DNA of 64,000 nt, taken from contig NZ_JAPDSH010000005.1 of assembly GCF_029143285.1 (NCBI RefSeq), positions 1 through 64,000 of the forward strand, in the 5' to 3' direction. Positions 1 through 7,962 of the stretch are shown in pieces. How positions within the stretch are numbered: the first letter of the stretch is position 1; every line of letters begins with the position of its first letter. The position numbers and the translations under genes were made by a program. Source of the stretch: Vagococcus proximus (lineage in GTDB: Bacteria > Bacillota > Bacilli > Lactobacillales > Vagococcaceae). The notes below the pieces were generated by a model. That model saw only the letters and a list, made by a program, of their open reading frames with translations. It searched no databases and had not been told where the DNA came from.

Positions 1-41
1 AGTTGGGGGGTTCCCCCTGTGAGAGTAGGACGTTGCCACGC
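1..41 (+). rRNA. rrf: 5S ribosomal RNA, 3' end (partial)
   Basis: The first 41 bases read like the 3' arm of a Firmicutes 5S rRNA, with the typical GAGAGTAGGACG stretch followed by the closing strand of helix I. The rest of the gene and the rRNA operon lie before the window. A terminator follows 15 bases later. Confidence 0.9.
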
Positions 42-55
42 TTAGATATTACGGT

Positions 56-84
56 AAAGACACATTCCGATGTGTCTTTTTTTA
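56..84 (+). terminator. Intrinsic terminator of the rRNA operon
   Basis: AAAGACACAT and ATGTGTCTTT form a perfect 10-bp stem with a 4-base loop, followed by a T run. It lies just past the 5S 3' end. Confidence 0.85.
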
Positions 85-141
85 TTTTGATATAAGAGAT
101 AAAGTGAAGTTAATACCTTTTACTTATAGTTATGTAACGTT

Positions 142-196
142 AAAGCCCTAAAAATTAAATTCATGTTACTTGAATTTAATTTTTAGGGCTTTTTAT
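142..196. terminator. Long hairpin between the 5S rRNA and the minus-strand gene
   Basis: A stem of about 20 bp pairs 142-162 with 172-192 around a short loop, with a T run on the plus side. It can end rRNA read-through and, on the other strand, transcripts of the gene that stops at 206. Confidence 0.7.
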
Positions 197-205
197 ATCA
201 CTATT

Positions 206-703
206 TTAGTTTATAAATTGTGTATCTGTCATAATAGTTTCTGCTATTTTCCATTCGCCATCTTCTTTAACCAGAGTATGATTAGCTGTTGAAATGTGAT
301 TTCTGTATTTTTCTTTTTGTTTTTTATCAGAGGGAGCAGTTGTTTTTTGTTGTGCTTGCAAGAGTAGTCTATCAGTTGTTTCATCAAGAACTTTGATTTC
401 TAAAAGCTCATTTTCAACTGTAAACTCTTTAAAAAATTGACTCATTTCTTCTTTAGTATCTTCTTGTGCTGATTTAACGAGAGTAGAAAGATATGTAGGC
501 ATGTCCTTTTTATTGACTGCTTTTAGGTTTGTTTCAATAACTTCAATACCGTCTTCGATGACTTCTTTATTTTTTATATTTCCAGTAATTTTAATACCAC
601 TCTCACTTTGTGTCTGTACCTCTGGCTTCAATAATTTGAAACCAGCTATGAGTGAGGCAATAATGACTATTATTAAAAATATATGCTTTTTTGTCATTGC
701 CAT
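206..703 (-). CDS. Small membrane-anchored protein, possibly NTF2-like fold
   Basis: 165 aa, function not recognised. Residues 4-23 form a hydrophobic N-terminal membrane segment or uncleaved signal without a lipobox, so the rest should lie outside the cell. The charged soluble part ends with VKEDGEWKIAE, a layout common in NTF2-like or DUF4878-type domains; that is a weak pattern match only. The ATG at 703 is preferred because AGGAGG lies at 715-720, 11 bases upstream; the ATG two codons inside would be 17 bases away. The gene starts 15 bases after the GH20 gene stop, and its SD touches that stop codon, so the two are almost certainly co-transcribed. A role in glycan use is suggested only by this position. 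Confidence 0.7.
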   Translation of the reverse strand: MAMTKKHIFLIIVIIASLIAGFKLLKPEVQTQSESGIKITGNIKNKEVIEDGIEVIETNLKAVNKKDMPTYLSTLVKSAQEDTKEEMSQFFKEFTVENELLEIKVLDETTDRLLLQAQQKTTAPSDKKQKEKYRNHISTANHTLVKEDGEWKIAETIMTDTQFIN

Positions 704-718
704 ATTGTGTTTTGCCTC

Positions 719-2593
719 CTATACATCTGATAATTTACTTGGTGAGACCAGGTGTTGATATAAGTTTCGACCAAGGTATCCGTCTTGTGTACTATCATGT
801 ATATATTTAGTGACTTCTAGTTCCTCAAGTTCTTCAATATTTCCGTTAATCCACTGTTTTAAGCGATAGCTAGCCGTATCTAATCGAGTTAGAACACCAC
901 CGTATCTGATATCTATAATTTCCCAACCAAAGGCTTTATTGAATGTATACCATACTTCTCGGTGATGTTGGTGCATGTTATTAACTAATTGCTTTAATTC
1001 ATCAATGTCTTTCATTAAATCAGACATTTTATTTTTATTCTTCTCTGTGTATGCTGTTTGGATATCTATTCCGAGTTCAGATTTTAGGCTAATAGCCTTA
1101 GCAAATTGGTGATAGAAGTCCATTATTAGCTGTGTATCTTTATTATTGGAATGTACGTTACCTAATTGTTCAGCTAGTTCTGTATAGTGTTTTCTAATAG
1201 GATAAGGTTCAAATGATTTATCATATAATCCAATAAGGGGATCTTGCCAAATAGAAATTTTACTAGGATGGGAAGCCATGAGATTATCTTTGACTATACC
1301 GGGTGTCTCATCAAATTTTGATAGCAATAAGAAATCCTCTAAATTATCACCTGTTGTAGATAAGAAGGCTTTAGCTATATCTTCTTGGCTAGGTTTTTCT
1401 TTATATGTATGTTCGGCAAATAGCTGTAAGCCTGGAAGACAGGTTTGCAGAGGTGTTTCTGCTCCATCATCTAACCATATAGTGGCCATAACTTCTTCGG
1501 TATTAGTTAATTTACATGCTTGCAAGGACGCGTTAGTTGTCACCCATGTTTTTCCATAGTTAGGGGCCATTCCATTAAATGTCCAAATACCGCCAGCAAA
1601 CATCAGAGGTTTTTCAAATTCTTGGTGTTTTTTCAAGAAGTATTCGTAGTCTTCTTGTTCACTATGATAGTAATCCCAATAAACCATTTGGATATCTGGC
1701 ATTGTTTTGACAATATCTTTAGGAATCACCGTTTCTTTATCATAATAGTCATCTGTTTTAGACCCCAAACGGAAATACATGTCGCTCCAAATCATAGGTT
1801 TTAGTTGGTATTTATCAGTAAGGTTTAAAACATTTCTCAAGTGTGAGTTCATGATTTCGAACCTATTTTTATAACCATTTTGATTTAAGTATAAGCCTAA
1901 ACCAAGATCATGTGCTTCATCCATTCCGATATGGACACGGTTAGTTGTATACATATCAGAAATACTTTTGAATAGATTATCTAAGAATTCGTAAGTCTTT
2001 GGTTCGTCTACTAATAAGATATCGTGTGTGTCTTTCATGCCAATCGCATATCTGTATTGTAGGGCATTATATAGATGACCCAATGCTTGAATACACGGGA
2101 CTAGTTCAATTCCTAAGTCTAAAGCGTAACGATCTAAGTCTTGTATTTCTTCTTTAGTATATGGCCCTCGTAAATAACCAAATAATGGATATTCTGGAAC
2201 TTCGTAAGTATCTTCTGTATAGAGCATTAACATATTAAGTCCCATTAGTGCCATATTATTTAGAAAGTCCTTCACAGTATCTACTTTTGGTACTGCGTTT
2301 CTTGAGGCATCTATCATAGCACCACTTGTTTTAAATTGTTGCGTTTCTTCTATATCAAATATGTCTGTCTCTTTTGCATTATCTAGCCAAAGTCTAAGGC
2401 CACGGAAAAATTGATGTGTGTGTTCAAATGATAGGAATCCTTCTTGTTTTGTTTTTGCTATGTGTAATGTACCTGGACGTTTGATGATAGTTAATGGAAA
2501 ACCATCATCAGTTAATTGACAGTCTAGGTGCTTTAATAGATGTGTTAAACCTGCTTGTATTAAATGTGTATCTCCAGATAGTGTTAATTTCAT
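719..2593 (-). CDS. Exo-beta-N-acetylhexosaminidase, GH20 (pneumococcal GH20C-like)
   Basis: 624 aa with no signal peptide, so cytoplasmic. GH20 enzymes remove terminal beta-GlcNAc or GalNAc by substrate-assisted catalysis. The catalytic Asp-Glu pair is D225-E226 in HIGMDEAH. MLYTEDTYEVPEYPLFGYLRG (about 122-142) and WSDMYFRLG are typical of the short intracellular class represented by Streptococcus pneumoniae GH20C, which has nearly the same length (from memory). It is divergent from the GH29 fucosidase and next to the oligosaccharide ABC importer, consistent with trimming imported glycans. The SD AAAGGA lies just upstream of the ATG. A cre-like site lies in its promoter region. Whether GlcNAc or GalNAc is preferred cannot be told from sequence. 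Confidence 0.88.
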   Translation of the reverse strand: MKLTLSGDTHLIQAGLTHLLKHLDCQLTDDGFPLTIIKRPGTLHIAKTKQEGFLSFEHTHQFFRGLRLWLDNAKETDIFDIEETQQFKTSGAMIDASRNAVPKVDTVKDFLNNMALMGLNMLMLYTEDTYEVPEYPLFGYLRGPYTKEEIQDLDRYALDLGIELVPCIQALGHLYNALQYRYAIGMKDTHDILLVDEPKTYEFLDNLFKSISDMYTTNRVHIGMDEAHDLGLGLYLNQNGYKNRFEIMNSHLRNVLNLTDKYQLKPMIWSDMYFRLGSKTDDYYDKETVIPKDIVKTMPDIQMVYWDYYHSEQEDYEYFLKKHQEFEKPLMFAGGIWTFNGMAPNYGKTWVTTNASLQACKLTNTEEVMATIWLDDGAETPLQTCLPGLQLFAEHTYKEKPSQEDIAKAFLSTTGDNLEDFLLLSKFDETPGIVKDNLMASHPSKISIWQDPLIGLYDKSFEPYPIRKHYTELAEQLGNVHSNNKDTQLIMDFYHQFAKAISLKSELGIDIQTAYTEKNKNKMSDLMKDIDELKQLVNNMHQHHREVWYTFNKAFGWEIIDIRYGGVLTRLDTASYRLKQWINGNIEELEELEVTKYIHDSTQDGYLGRNLYQHLVSPSKLSDV

Positions 2594-2622
2594 AATTGAA
2601 ATGTCCTTTCTTGTTGTCTGAA

Positions 2623-2637
2623 TAGTAACCGCTTTCC
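2623..2637. promoter_or_regulatory. cre-like site in the GH20 promoter region
   Basis: TAGTAACCGCTTTCC matches the cre consensus WTGNAANCGNWNNCW at all but two positions. On the minus strand it follows a TATAAT (plus 2644-2649), so a bound CcpA would block the GH20 promoter near its start. Confidence 0.5.
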
Positions 2638-2643
2638 TCTTCT

Positions 2644-2672
2644 ATTATAAAGCTTTTACTTATTTTTATAAA
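2644..2672 (-). promoter_or_regulatory. Probable GH20 promoter
   Basis: Read on the minus strand there is a perfect TATAAT (2649-2644) 17 bases after a weak -35 TTTATA (2672-2667). Confidence 0.45.
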
Positions 2673-2713
2673 GATGTGGACTGTAATTACATACTTGCAA
2701 AAAGCACACATTG

Positions 2714-2728
2714 ATGTAATCGCTTTCT
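2714..2728 (+). promoter_or_regulatory. cre site upstream of the fucosidase gene
   Basis: ATGTAATCGCTTTCT matches every defined position of the cre consensus WTGNAANCGNWNNCW. It sits about 55 bases before the fucosidase start, as expected for CcpA repression. Confidence 0.75.
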
Positions 2729-2783
2729 TTGTTTATAGTTTAACTCGTAAAGGATAGCTAAAAAGAAAGGAAGGTGTTGTGTA

Positions 2784-4136
2784 GTGGTCGCAGAAAAAAT
2801 ACGTGGCGATATTGAAGAGGCTAAGACTGACATAAAGGGTAGTAGTCTTGAGGTGTTTCCAGAAACTGAGATGTTAAAAGAGCGTTTGGAATGGTTCCAA
2901 GATATGAAACTAGGAGTTATCATGCACTGGGGCTTATATTCTGAAGCAGGAATTGTGGAATCTTGGCAATTGTCTGAGGAAGATGAGTGGGCGAGAGAGC
3001 CTATTGCCTGGCGTGATGATGTTAAAGAGTTACAACGTGATTATTGGGGATTAAATAAGCTTTTCAATCCAAATAAGTTAGATGCAAAAAAATGGGCTAA
3101 GACATGTAAAGAAGCTGGCTTTAATTATTTAATTTATACAACCAAACATCATGATGGTTTTAATATGTATGATACTGCAGAATCAGATTATAAAATTGGT
3201 GGAAAAGATAGTCCGTATACAGGAGAGGATCCTCTTAAATTAGTTTTCGATGCTTTTAGAGAAGAAGGACTTGCAACAGGAGCTTACTATTCTAAAGCGG
3301 ATTGGTATTCACCTTATTATTGGTTAGATGACGATACAGTCAAAGGACGACGTGCCAGTTATAATCCAGAAGAAAAGCCAGAGATTTGGGAAAAATATGT
3401 TGGATTTGTTCATAACCAAATTCATGAAATCACACATAACTATGGAAAAATCGATTTATTATGGTTAGATGCTGGTTGGTGTGGGCGTGGTAAAGAAAAT
3501 CTGAGGATGGATGAATTCGCTGAAATTGCGCGTGATGATAATAAGGAATTGATTATTGTTGACCGTATGATGGGTGGTCGTCATGAAAACTATGTGACAC
3601 CTGAACGTAAAGTACCCAGTATAGCTGAAATTCCAGATAAGCCTTGGGAAAGTAATATTCCGATTGGAAATGATTGGGGATACAACCCAAATGATACCTA
3701 TAAAACGAGTCAAGAGCTTATTGAAACGTTAGTGAATGTAGTATCGAAAGGTGGTAATTTAATTCTAGGATTGGGCCCTAAACCAGATGGAACATTTACT
3801 GAGGAAGAAGAAAAAATTATGAAAGAGTTAGGAAGTTGGTTAACTATTTATGGTGAAGGAATTTATAAAACTAGACCATTAGAGATACTTGATGAAGATA
3901 GAGCGTGGTTTATCACTCAAAATAAAGAGGCTTATTATGCTTTTTATCCACTTACAAAAAGTGTCCCAGATTATGTTGATTTTGAATCATTGGGTATCCT
4001 TCAAAATGATGTTGAGAGTGTTATTAGTGTAAGTACAAATGAGCAATTAAAGGTATGTAAAGATCAAATTATACTACCAGAAAACATATCAGAAACACTA
4101 GGATGTTATGGTATTAAGCTAAAAAAGAAAGTATAG
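2784..4136 (+). CDS. Alpha-L-fucosidase, GH29
   Basis: 450 aa with no signal peptide; predicted to remove alpha-linked fucose from imported oligosaccharides in the cytoplasm. Family landmarks are MKLGVIMHWGLYS (about 41-53), KHHDGF (121-126) and LLWLDAGW, where D229 is the expected nucleophile. FNPNKLDAKKWA and the KGGNLILGLGP block near residue 325 are also typical of the family. The start is a GTG with AAAGGAAGG at 2765-2773. It begins the plus-strand catabolic run, has a full cre match upstream, and is followed after about 170 bases by the ABC permease genes. The exact linkage specificity is unknown. Confidence 0.9.
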   Translation: MVAEKIRGDIEEAKTDIKGSSLEVFPETEMLKERLEWFQDMKLGVIMHWGLYSEAGIVESWQLSEEDEWAREPIAWRDDVKELQRDYWGLNKLFNPNKLDAKKWAKTCKEAGFNYLIYTTKHHDGFNMYDTAESDYKIGGKDSPYTGEDPLKLVFDAFREEGLATGAYYSKADWYSPYYWLDDDTVKGRRASYNPEEKPEIWEKYVGFVHNQIHEITHNYGKIDLLWLDAGWCGRGKENLRMDEFAEIARDDNKELIIVDRMMGGRHENYVTPERKVPSIAEIPDKPWESNIPIGNDWGYNPNDTYKTSQELIETLVNVVSKGGNLILGLGPKPDGTFTEEEEKIMKELGSWLTIYGEGIYKTRPLEILDEDRAWFITQNKEAYYAFYPLTKSVPDYVDFESLGILQNDVESVISVSTNEQLKVCKDQIILPENISETLGCYGIKLKKKV

Positions 4137-4179
4137 TCAGCAACAAATTTCACATATAGGGTGTGTGAAAGTGTTGATA

Positions 4180-4193
4180 TAACAGCGTTTTCA
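4180..4193 (-). promoter_or_regulatory. cre-like site, left member of a facing pair
   Basis: Read on the minus strand, TGAAAACGCTGTTA matches TGWAANCGNTNWCA at 13 of 14 positions. Ten bases form an exact inverted repeat with the site at 4228-4237. Confidence 0.6.
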
Positions 4194-4227
4194 TAGATAG
4201 TATACACTTTGGTAGGATTACACATTG

Positions 4228-4241
4228 TGAAAACGCTTTTA
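4228..4241 (+). promoter_or_regulatory. cre-like site, right member of a facing pair
   Basis: TGAAAACGCTTTTA matches TGWAANCGNTNWCA at 13 of 14 positions. It lies about 65 bases before the first permease gene and mirrors the site at 4180-4193. The pair could also form a hairpin in RNA. Confidence 0.65.
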
Positions 4242-4304
4242 TGTGTATATACTTAAGGCAGCAAGTTAAGAATGCGTTTACAAAACGAAGGGAGTTGAGC
4301 AATT

Positions 4305-5255
4305 GTGGCAAATCAAAATGGTGTTGTTTCATTAGAAGCGAAACCTAAAAAGAAATCTATATGGGAAAAAATATTTAAGAGTTGGCAATTATATGTATTT
4401 ATCTTACCTGCCTTTCTATACTTTTTAATTTTCGCGTATGGACCAATGTATGGGGTGGTAATTGCCTTTAAAGATTACATGCCATCATTAGGAATTTGGG
4501 GAAGCCCTTGGGTAGGGATGAAACATTTTGAAAGGTTCTTTGATTCATATTATTTCTGGGATCTTATTAAAAATACTTTAGGAATTAGTGTTTATTCATT
4601 AATTGTTGGATTTCCACTTCCTATTATCTTAGCGTTAGCATTGAATGAAGCGAAAGATGGCTTCTTTAAGAAATTTACACAAACAGTAACATATGCACCA
4701 AACTTTATTTCAGTAGTAGTTATGGCAGGTATGATGATTTCATTCCTATCACCATCAACAGGTATTATTAATCACTTTTTAGAATTTTTAGGATTTGAAA
4801 GAATTTCATTTATGACCGATCCAAAATGGTTTAAAACAATATATGTACTGTCAGGTGTATGGCAAGGAACAGGTTGGGGATCAGTTATCTATCTAGCAGC
4901 CTTGTCCGGGGTAGACACGCAGTTACATGAAGCAGCGACAGTAGATGGTGCGACTCGTTTACAACGTATTTGGTACATCAACTTACCAACAATCGTGCCA
5001 ACAATGGTTATTTTGTTAATCATGAACGTAGGTAGTTTAATGGCTATGGGTTATGAAAAAATCTTATTATTACAAAACCCATTAAATATGGAATCATCAA
5101 ATGTTATTGCAACATTTGTGTATAAACAAGGGTTACTAGATGCTCAGTATAGTTACGCTGCGGCGGTAGGCTTATTTAATTCATTAATTAATGCAGTATT
5201 ATTAATTATTGTTAACAAAATCTCAAGAAAAGTAAGCGATGTTAGCTTGTGGTAG
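4305..5255 (+). CDS. ABC sugar importer permease, LplB-like
   Basis: 316 aa integral membrane protein of the binding-protein-dependent transport family, about six membrane spans. The conserved cytoplasmic EAA loop that contacts the ATPase is seen in LHEAATVDGATRLQRIWYI (about 222-240). The closest named type is LplB/YtcP, which works with large type-I lipoproteins for complex oligosaccharides. The start is a GTG with AAGGGAG at 4288-4294. It is followed 16 bases later by the second permease and then by three binding proteins. No ATP-binding subunit is encoded here. The neighbouring GH20 and GH29 enzymes suggest fucosylated HexNAc-containing glycans as substrate. Confidence 0.9.
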   Translation: MANQNGVVSLEAKPKKKSIWEKIFKSWQLYVFILPAFLYFLIFAYGPMYGVVIAFKDYMPSLGIWGSPWVGMKHFERFFDSYYFWDLIKNTLGISVYSLIVGFPLPIILALALNEAKDGFFKKFTQTVTYAPNFISVVVMAGMMISFLSPSTGIINHFLEFLGFERISFMTDPKWFKTIYVLSGVWQGTGWGSVIYLAALSGVDTQLHEAATVDGATRLQRIWYINLPTIVPTMVILLIMNVGSLMAMGYEKILLLQNPLNMESSNVIATFVYKQGLLDAQYSYAAAVGLFNSLINAVLLIIVNKISRKVSDVSLW

Positions 5256-5271
5256 GAAAGGAGAAAATTAA

Positions 5272-6186
5272 ATGTTAAATACTAAAACTGTTAAAATGAC
5301 AAAAGCTGATAAAGTATTTATGGGCTTGATATATGTTTTCTTAGTCCTATCACTTATTATCGTACTTTATCCTTTGATTTATATCGTCAGTGCGTCAATT
5401 AGTGATCCACAAATGGTAAATTCAGGAAAAATGTTCTTATTACCAAAAGGAATTACATTTGAAGGATATTCTACCATCTTAGAGAATGACAATATTTGGA
5501 GAGGGTATATGAATACAATTTTCTATACTGCTCTAGGAACAACAATTAACTTGGCAGTAACATTACCATGTGCGTATGCATTAGCGCGTGTTGATTTCAG
5601 TGGTCGTAAATGGATGATGAACTTTATGTTAGTTACAATGTTCATCAGCGGTGGTATGATCCCTAGTTACTTATTAGTTAAAGGGTTAGGTATGTTTGAT
5701 ACTGTATGGGCTATGGTTATTCCAAACGCTGCATCAGTTTATAATATTGTAGTAACACGAACATTCTTCCAAGCAACAATTCCACGTGAAATGGAAGAAG
5801 CAGCTATCATTGATGGGTGTTCTGATTTCAAATTATTCATGAAGATTGTTTTACCGTTATCAATGCCAATCATCGCAGTAATGGCATTATTCTACGGTGT
5901 TGGACATTGGAATAGTTACTTCAATGCGTTGATTTACTTATCAGACAAAGCAGCATACCCATTACAAATGGTGTTACGTGAAATCTTAGTGTTACAAGAT
6001 TTGTCTTCTAATGCGACAGGTAGTATGACATCAAGTATGGCTGAAATGCTCTATAGTAAACAACAGTTAGTACAAGTTATTAAATACGGTGTTATGTTAG
6101 TATCAACACTGCCAGTTATTGTGGCATATCCATTCTTGCAAAAATACTTTGTTAAGGGTGTTATGGTAGGGTCATTGAAAGGTTAG
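5272..6186 (+). CDS. ABC sugar importer permease, YtcP/MalG-like
   Basis: 304 aa, second permease of the importer, with about six membrane segments. The EAA motif is seen in EMEEAAIIDGCSDFKLFMK (about 180-198). It ends with the FVKGVMVGSLKG tail typical of YtcP-type permeases. The ATG has AGGAAAGGAG just upstream, and the gene follows the first permease by 16 bases, so they should form a heterodimeric channel. It is followed by the first binding-protein gene within about 40 bases. Confidence 0.9.
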   Translation: MLNTKTVKMTKADKVFMGLIYVFLVLSLIIVLYPLIYIVSASISDPQMVNSGKMFLLPKGITFEGYSTILENDNIWRGYMNTIFYTALGTTINLAVTLPCAYALARVDFSGRKWMMNFMLVTMFISGGMIPSYLLVKGLGMFDTVWAMVIPNAASVYNIVVTRTFFQATIPREMEEAAIIDGCSDFKLFMKIVLPLSMPIIAVMALFYGVGHWNSYFNALIYLSDKAAYPLQMVLREILVLQDLSSNATGSMTSSMAEMLYSKQQLVQVIKYGVMLVSTLPVIVAYPFLQKYFVKGVMVGSLKG

Positions 6187-6223
6187 AAAGTTGGATATAG
6201 CAAAAGAAAAGGGAGAGAAAGTC

Positions 6224-7846
6224 ATGAAGAAAACGTTGCAAGTGTCAGCTGTTGTCCTATTATCTGGTTTAGTTTTAGCTGGATGTGGTAAGAGTGGCGG
6301 AGACGCGAAGAAAAAATCAGATGTTAAGGTTGAAGCAAAAGGATTTCCAATTGTTAAAGATAAAGTGAAAATGACAATGATGGCACCAGGAACAGGGTTG
6401 GCTGAATGGAAAGATATGCCAACTATGAAAGATTATGCTGAAAAAACTGGTATAGAATTTAAATATACAACACCACCACTAAGTGATTTCCCAACGAAAC
6501 TAAACTTAGCATTTGCTAGTGGAGATATTCCAGACATTATTTTTGGTGCAGGTTCTAGTACACTTACAGCAGCAATGGAAATTGATTATGGTCAACAAGG
6601 TATGTTAGTTGCATTAGAGGATTTAATTCCTGAGTACGCACCTAATTTAAATAAATTGATGGAAGAAGATCCAAGTATCCGTCAATCTATTACGACACCA
6701 GATGGACATATTTATTCACTACCAGCAATTGCTCGTGGCGATACAGCAATTTGGCCTCGTGGTCCACTTTGGTATAAGGGCTCATGGCTTAAAAACTTAG
6801 ATGTAAAAGAATTACCAAAAACAACGGATGAGTTTAAAGACTTATTAATTCGTTTCCGTGATGAAGATCCAAATGGAAATGGTAAAAAGGATGAAGTACC
6901 ATTGACAGATTCAAAACTAGATAGTTCTCGAGCTTGGTTAATGGCTGCTTTTGGTATGAAAGAGCAAGGTATTGAAGAAATCGATGGAAAAGTTCGTTAT
7001 TCTCCAATTACTGATAACTACAAAGGCTTTGTGACATATATGAATGAACTTTATAAAGAAGGTCTTTTAGACAAAGAGGTTTACTCACAAGCGGATGAAC
7101 AACGTAAAGCCAAAGGTCAAAATGACCAAGTTGGTGTATTCCCTGACTGGTTCTCATACTTTACAACAGGTCAAACAGAAACAGAAGCGTTAGAAAATCC
7201 AATGTTCCAACCACTAACAAGTGAATTTTCTAAAAAAGCAGTAGTACCTGGAAGTCCACGTTTATCTCGTGGTGTTTTCGCAATTACTCAAAATAATCCT
7301 AGTCCAGAGGCTGCACTGCGTTGGGTAGATTATTTCTATACACCAGAGGGCTCACAATACTTGAATCAAGGGCCAGAAGGTGCTTTGTGGAAATATGAGG
7401 AAAATGATAAAGGTGAAAAAGTAAAAGTCTTTAATGAAGGTATTGATTTAGAAAAACGTGAAGATGAACGTGGGAAAGTAACGCCAGATTACGGTATCCC
7501 TGTCCCAGCTTTAGGTGTATCGTTCCCAGGAATTAAAGAAAAAGCTAATGATCCGGATGATAATAAATTCACTGAATTTATCAAAAATGAAACAGAAGAA
7601 AAAATTACAAAATATGCAGAAACACCTTATCCTTTAGTTTACTTAACTAAAGAAGATCAAGATAAAGTAAGTGCCGTAGCAACAGACCTTAAAACGTATG
7701 TTGAACAAATGGAAGCTAAATTTATCACAGGTGTTGAACCAATTTCAAATTGGGATAAATTTGTAGACACTATTAACTCAATGGGCGTTGAAGAGTATGT
7801 AAAAGTCTATCAAGACGCTTATGACACATGGAAGAAAAATGCTTAA
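6224..7846 (+). CDS. ABC importer solute-binding lipoprotein, copy 1
   Basis: 540 aa lipoprotein of the large LplA/YtcQ-type sugar-binding family. The signal peptide ends in lipobox LVLAGC with the lipidated cysteine at residue 21. A TTG upstream (6191) would lengthen the frame, but the ATG at 6224 has GGGAG eight bases before it and gives a normal signal peptide. Shared family blocks include YAPNLNKLMEEDPSIR, TTPDGHIYSLP and DEDPNGNGKKDE; the last resembles a calcium-binding DPNGNGKKDE loop. It sits directly after the permeases and is closed by a strong terminator, so it is probably the main partner. Copies 2 and 3 follow. Confidence 0.9.
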   Translation: MKKTLQVSAVVLLSGLVLAGCGKSGGDAKKKSDVKVEAKGFPIVKDKVKMTMMAPGTGLAEWKDMPTMKDYAEKTGIEFKYTTPPLSDFPTKLNLAFASGDIPDIIFGAGSSTLTAAMEIDYGQQGMLVALEDLIPEYAPNLNKLMEEDPSIRQSITTPDGHIYSLPAIARGDTAIWPRGPLWYKGSWLKNLDVKELPKTTDEFKDLLIRFRDEDPNGNGKKDEVPLTDSKLDSSRAWLMAAFGMKEQGIEEIDGKVRYSPITDNYKGFVTYMNELYKEGLLDKEVYSQADEQRKAKGQNDQVGVFPDWFSYFTTGQTETEALENPMFQPLTSEFSKKAVVPGSPRLSRGVFAITQNNPSPEAALRWVDYFYTPEGSQYLNQGPEGALWKYEENDKGEKVKVFNEGIDLEKREDERGKVTPDYGIPVPALGVSFPGIKEKANDPDDNKFTEFIKNETEEKITKYAETPYPLVYLTKEDQDKVSAVATDLKTYVEQMEAKFITGVEPISNWDKFVDTINSMGVEEYVKVYQDAYDTWKKNA

Positions 7847-7897
7847 TTTCAATTGTTGTCGCTTATAATTTTATGAATATTGCTTAGTCAAACGAAG

Positions 7898-7945
7898 TGA
7901 GAGTCTTACCCAAATAAGGTATTTGTGGAAAGACTCTCATTTTTG
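7898..7945 (+). terminator. Terminator between binding-protein copies 1 and 2
   Basis: TGAGAGTCTT (7898-7907) pairs perfectly with AAGACTCTCA (7930-7939), with a further internal stem, then a T run. It should limit read-through into the second and third binding-protein genes. Confidence 0.85.
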
Positions 7946-7962
7946 TTAAGGAGGTAATGTAA

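Noticed and set aside
501-758. 85-aa plus-strand open frame over the anchor-protein gene
   Set aside because: Antisense to a gene with a better SD and a sensible domain layout; composition is that of a reverse-frame shadow.
6191-6223. TTG start extending binding-protein copy 1
   Set aside because: It would put charged residues ahead of the lipoprotein signal; the ATG at 6224 has a good SD and fits the paralogues.
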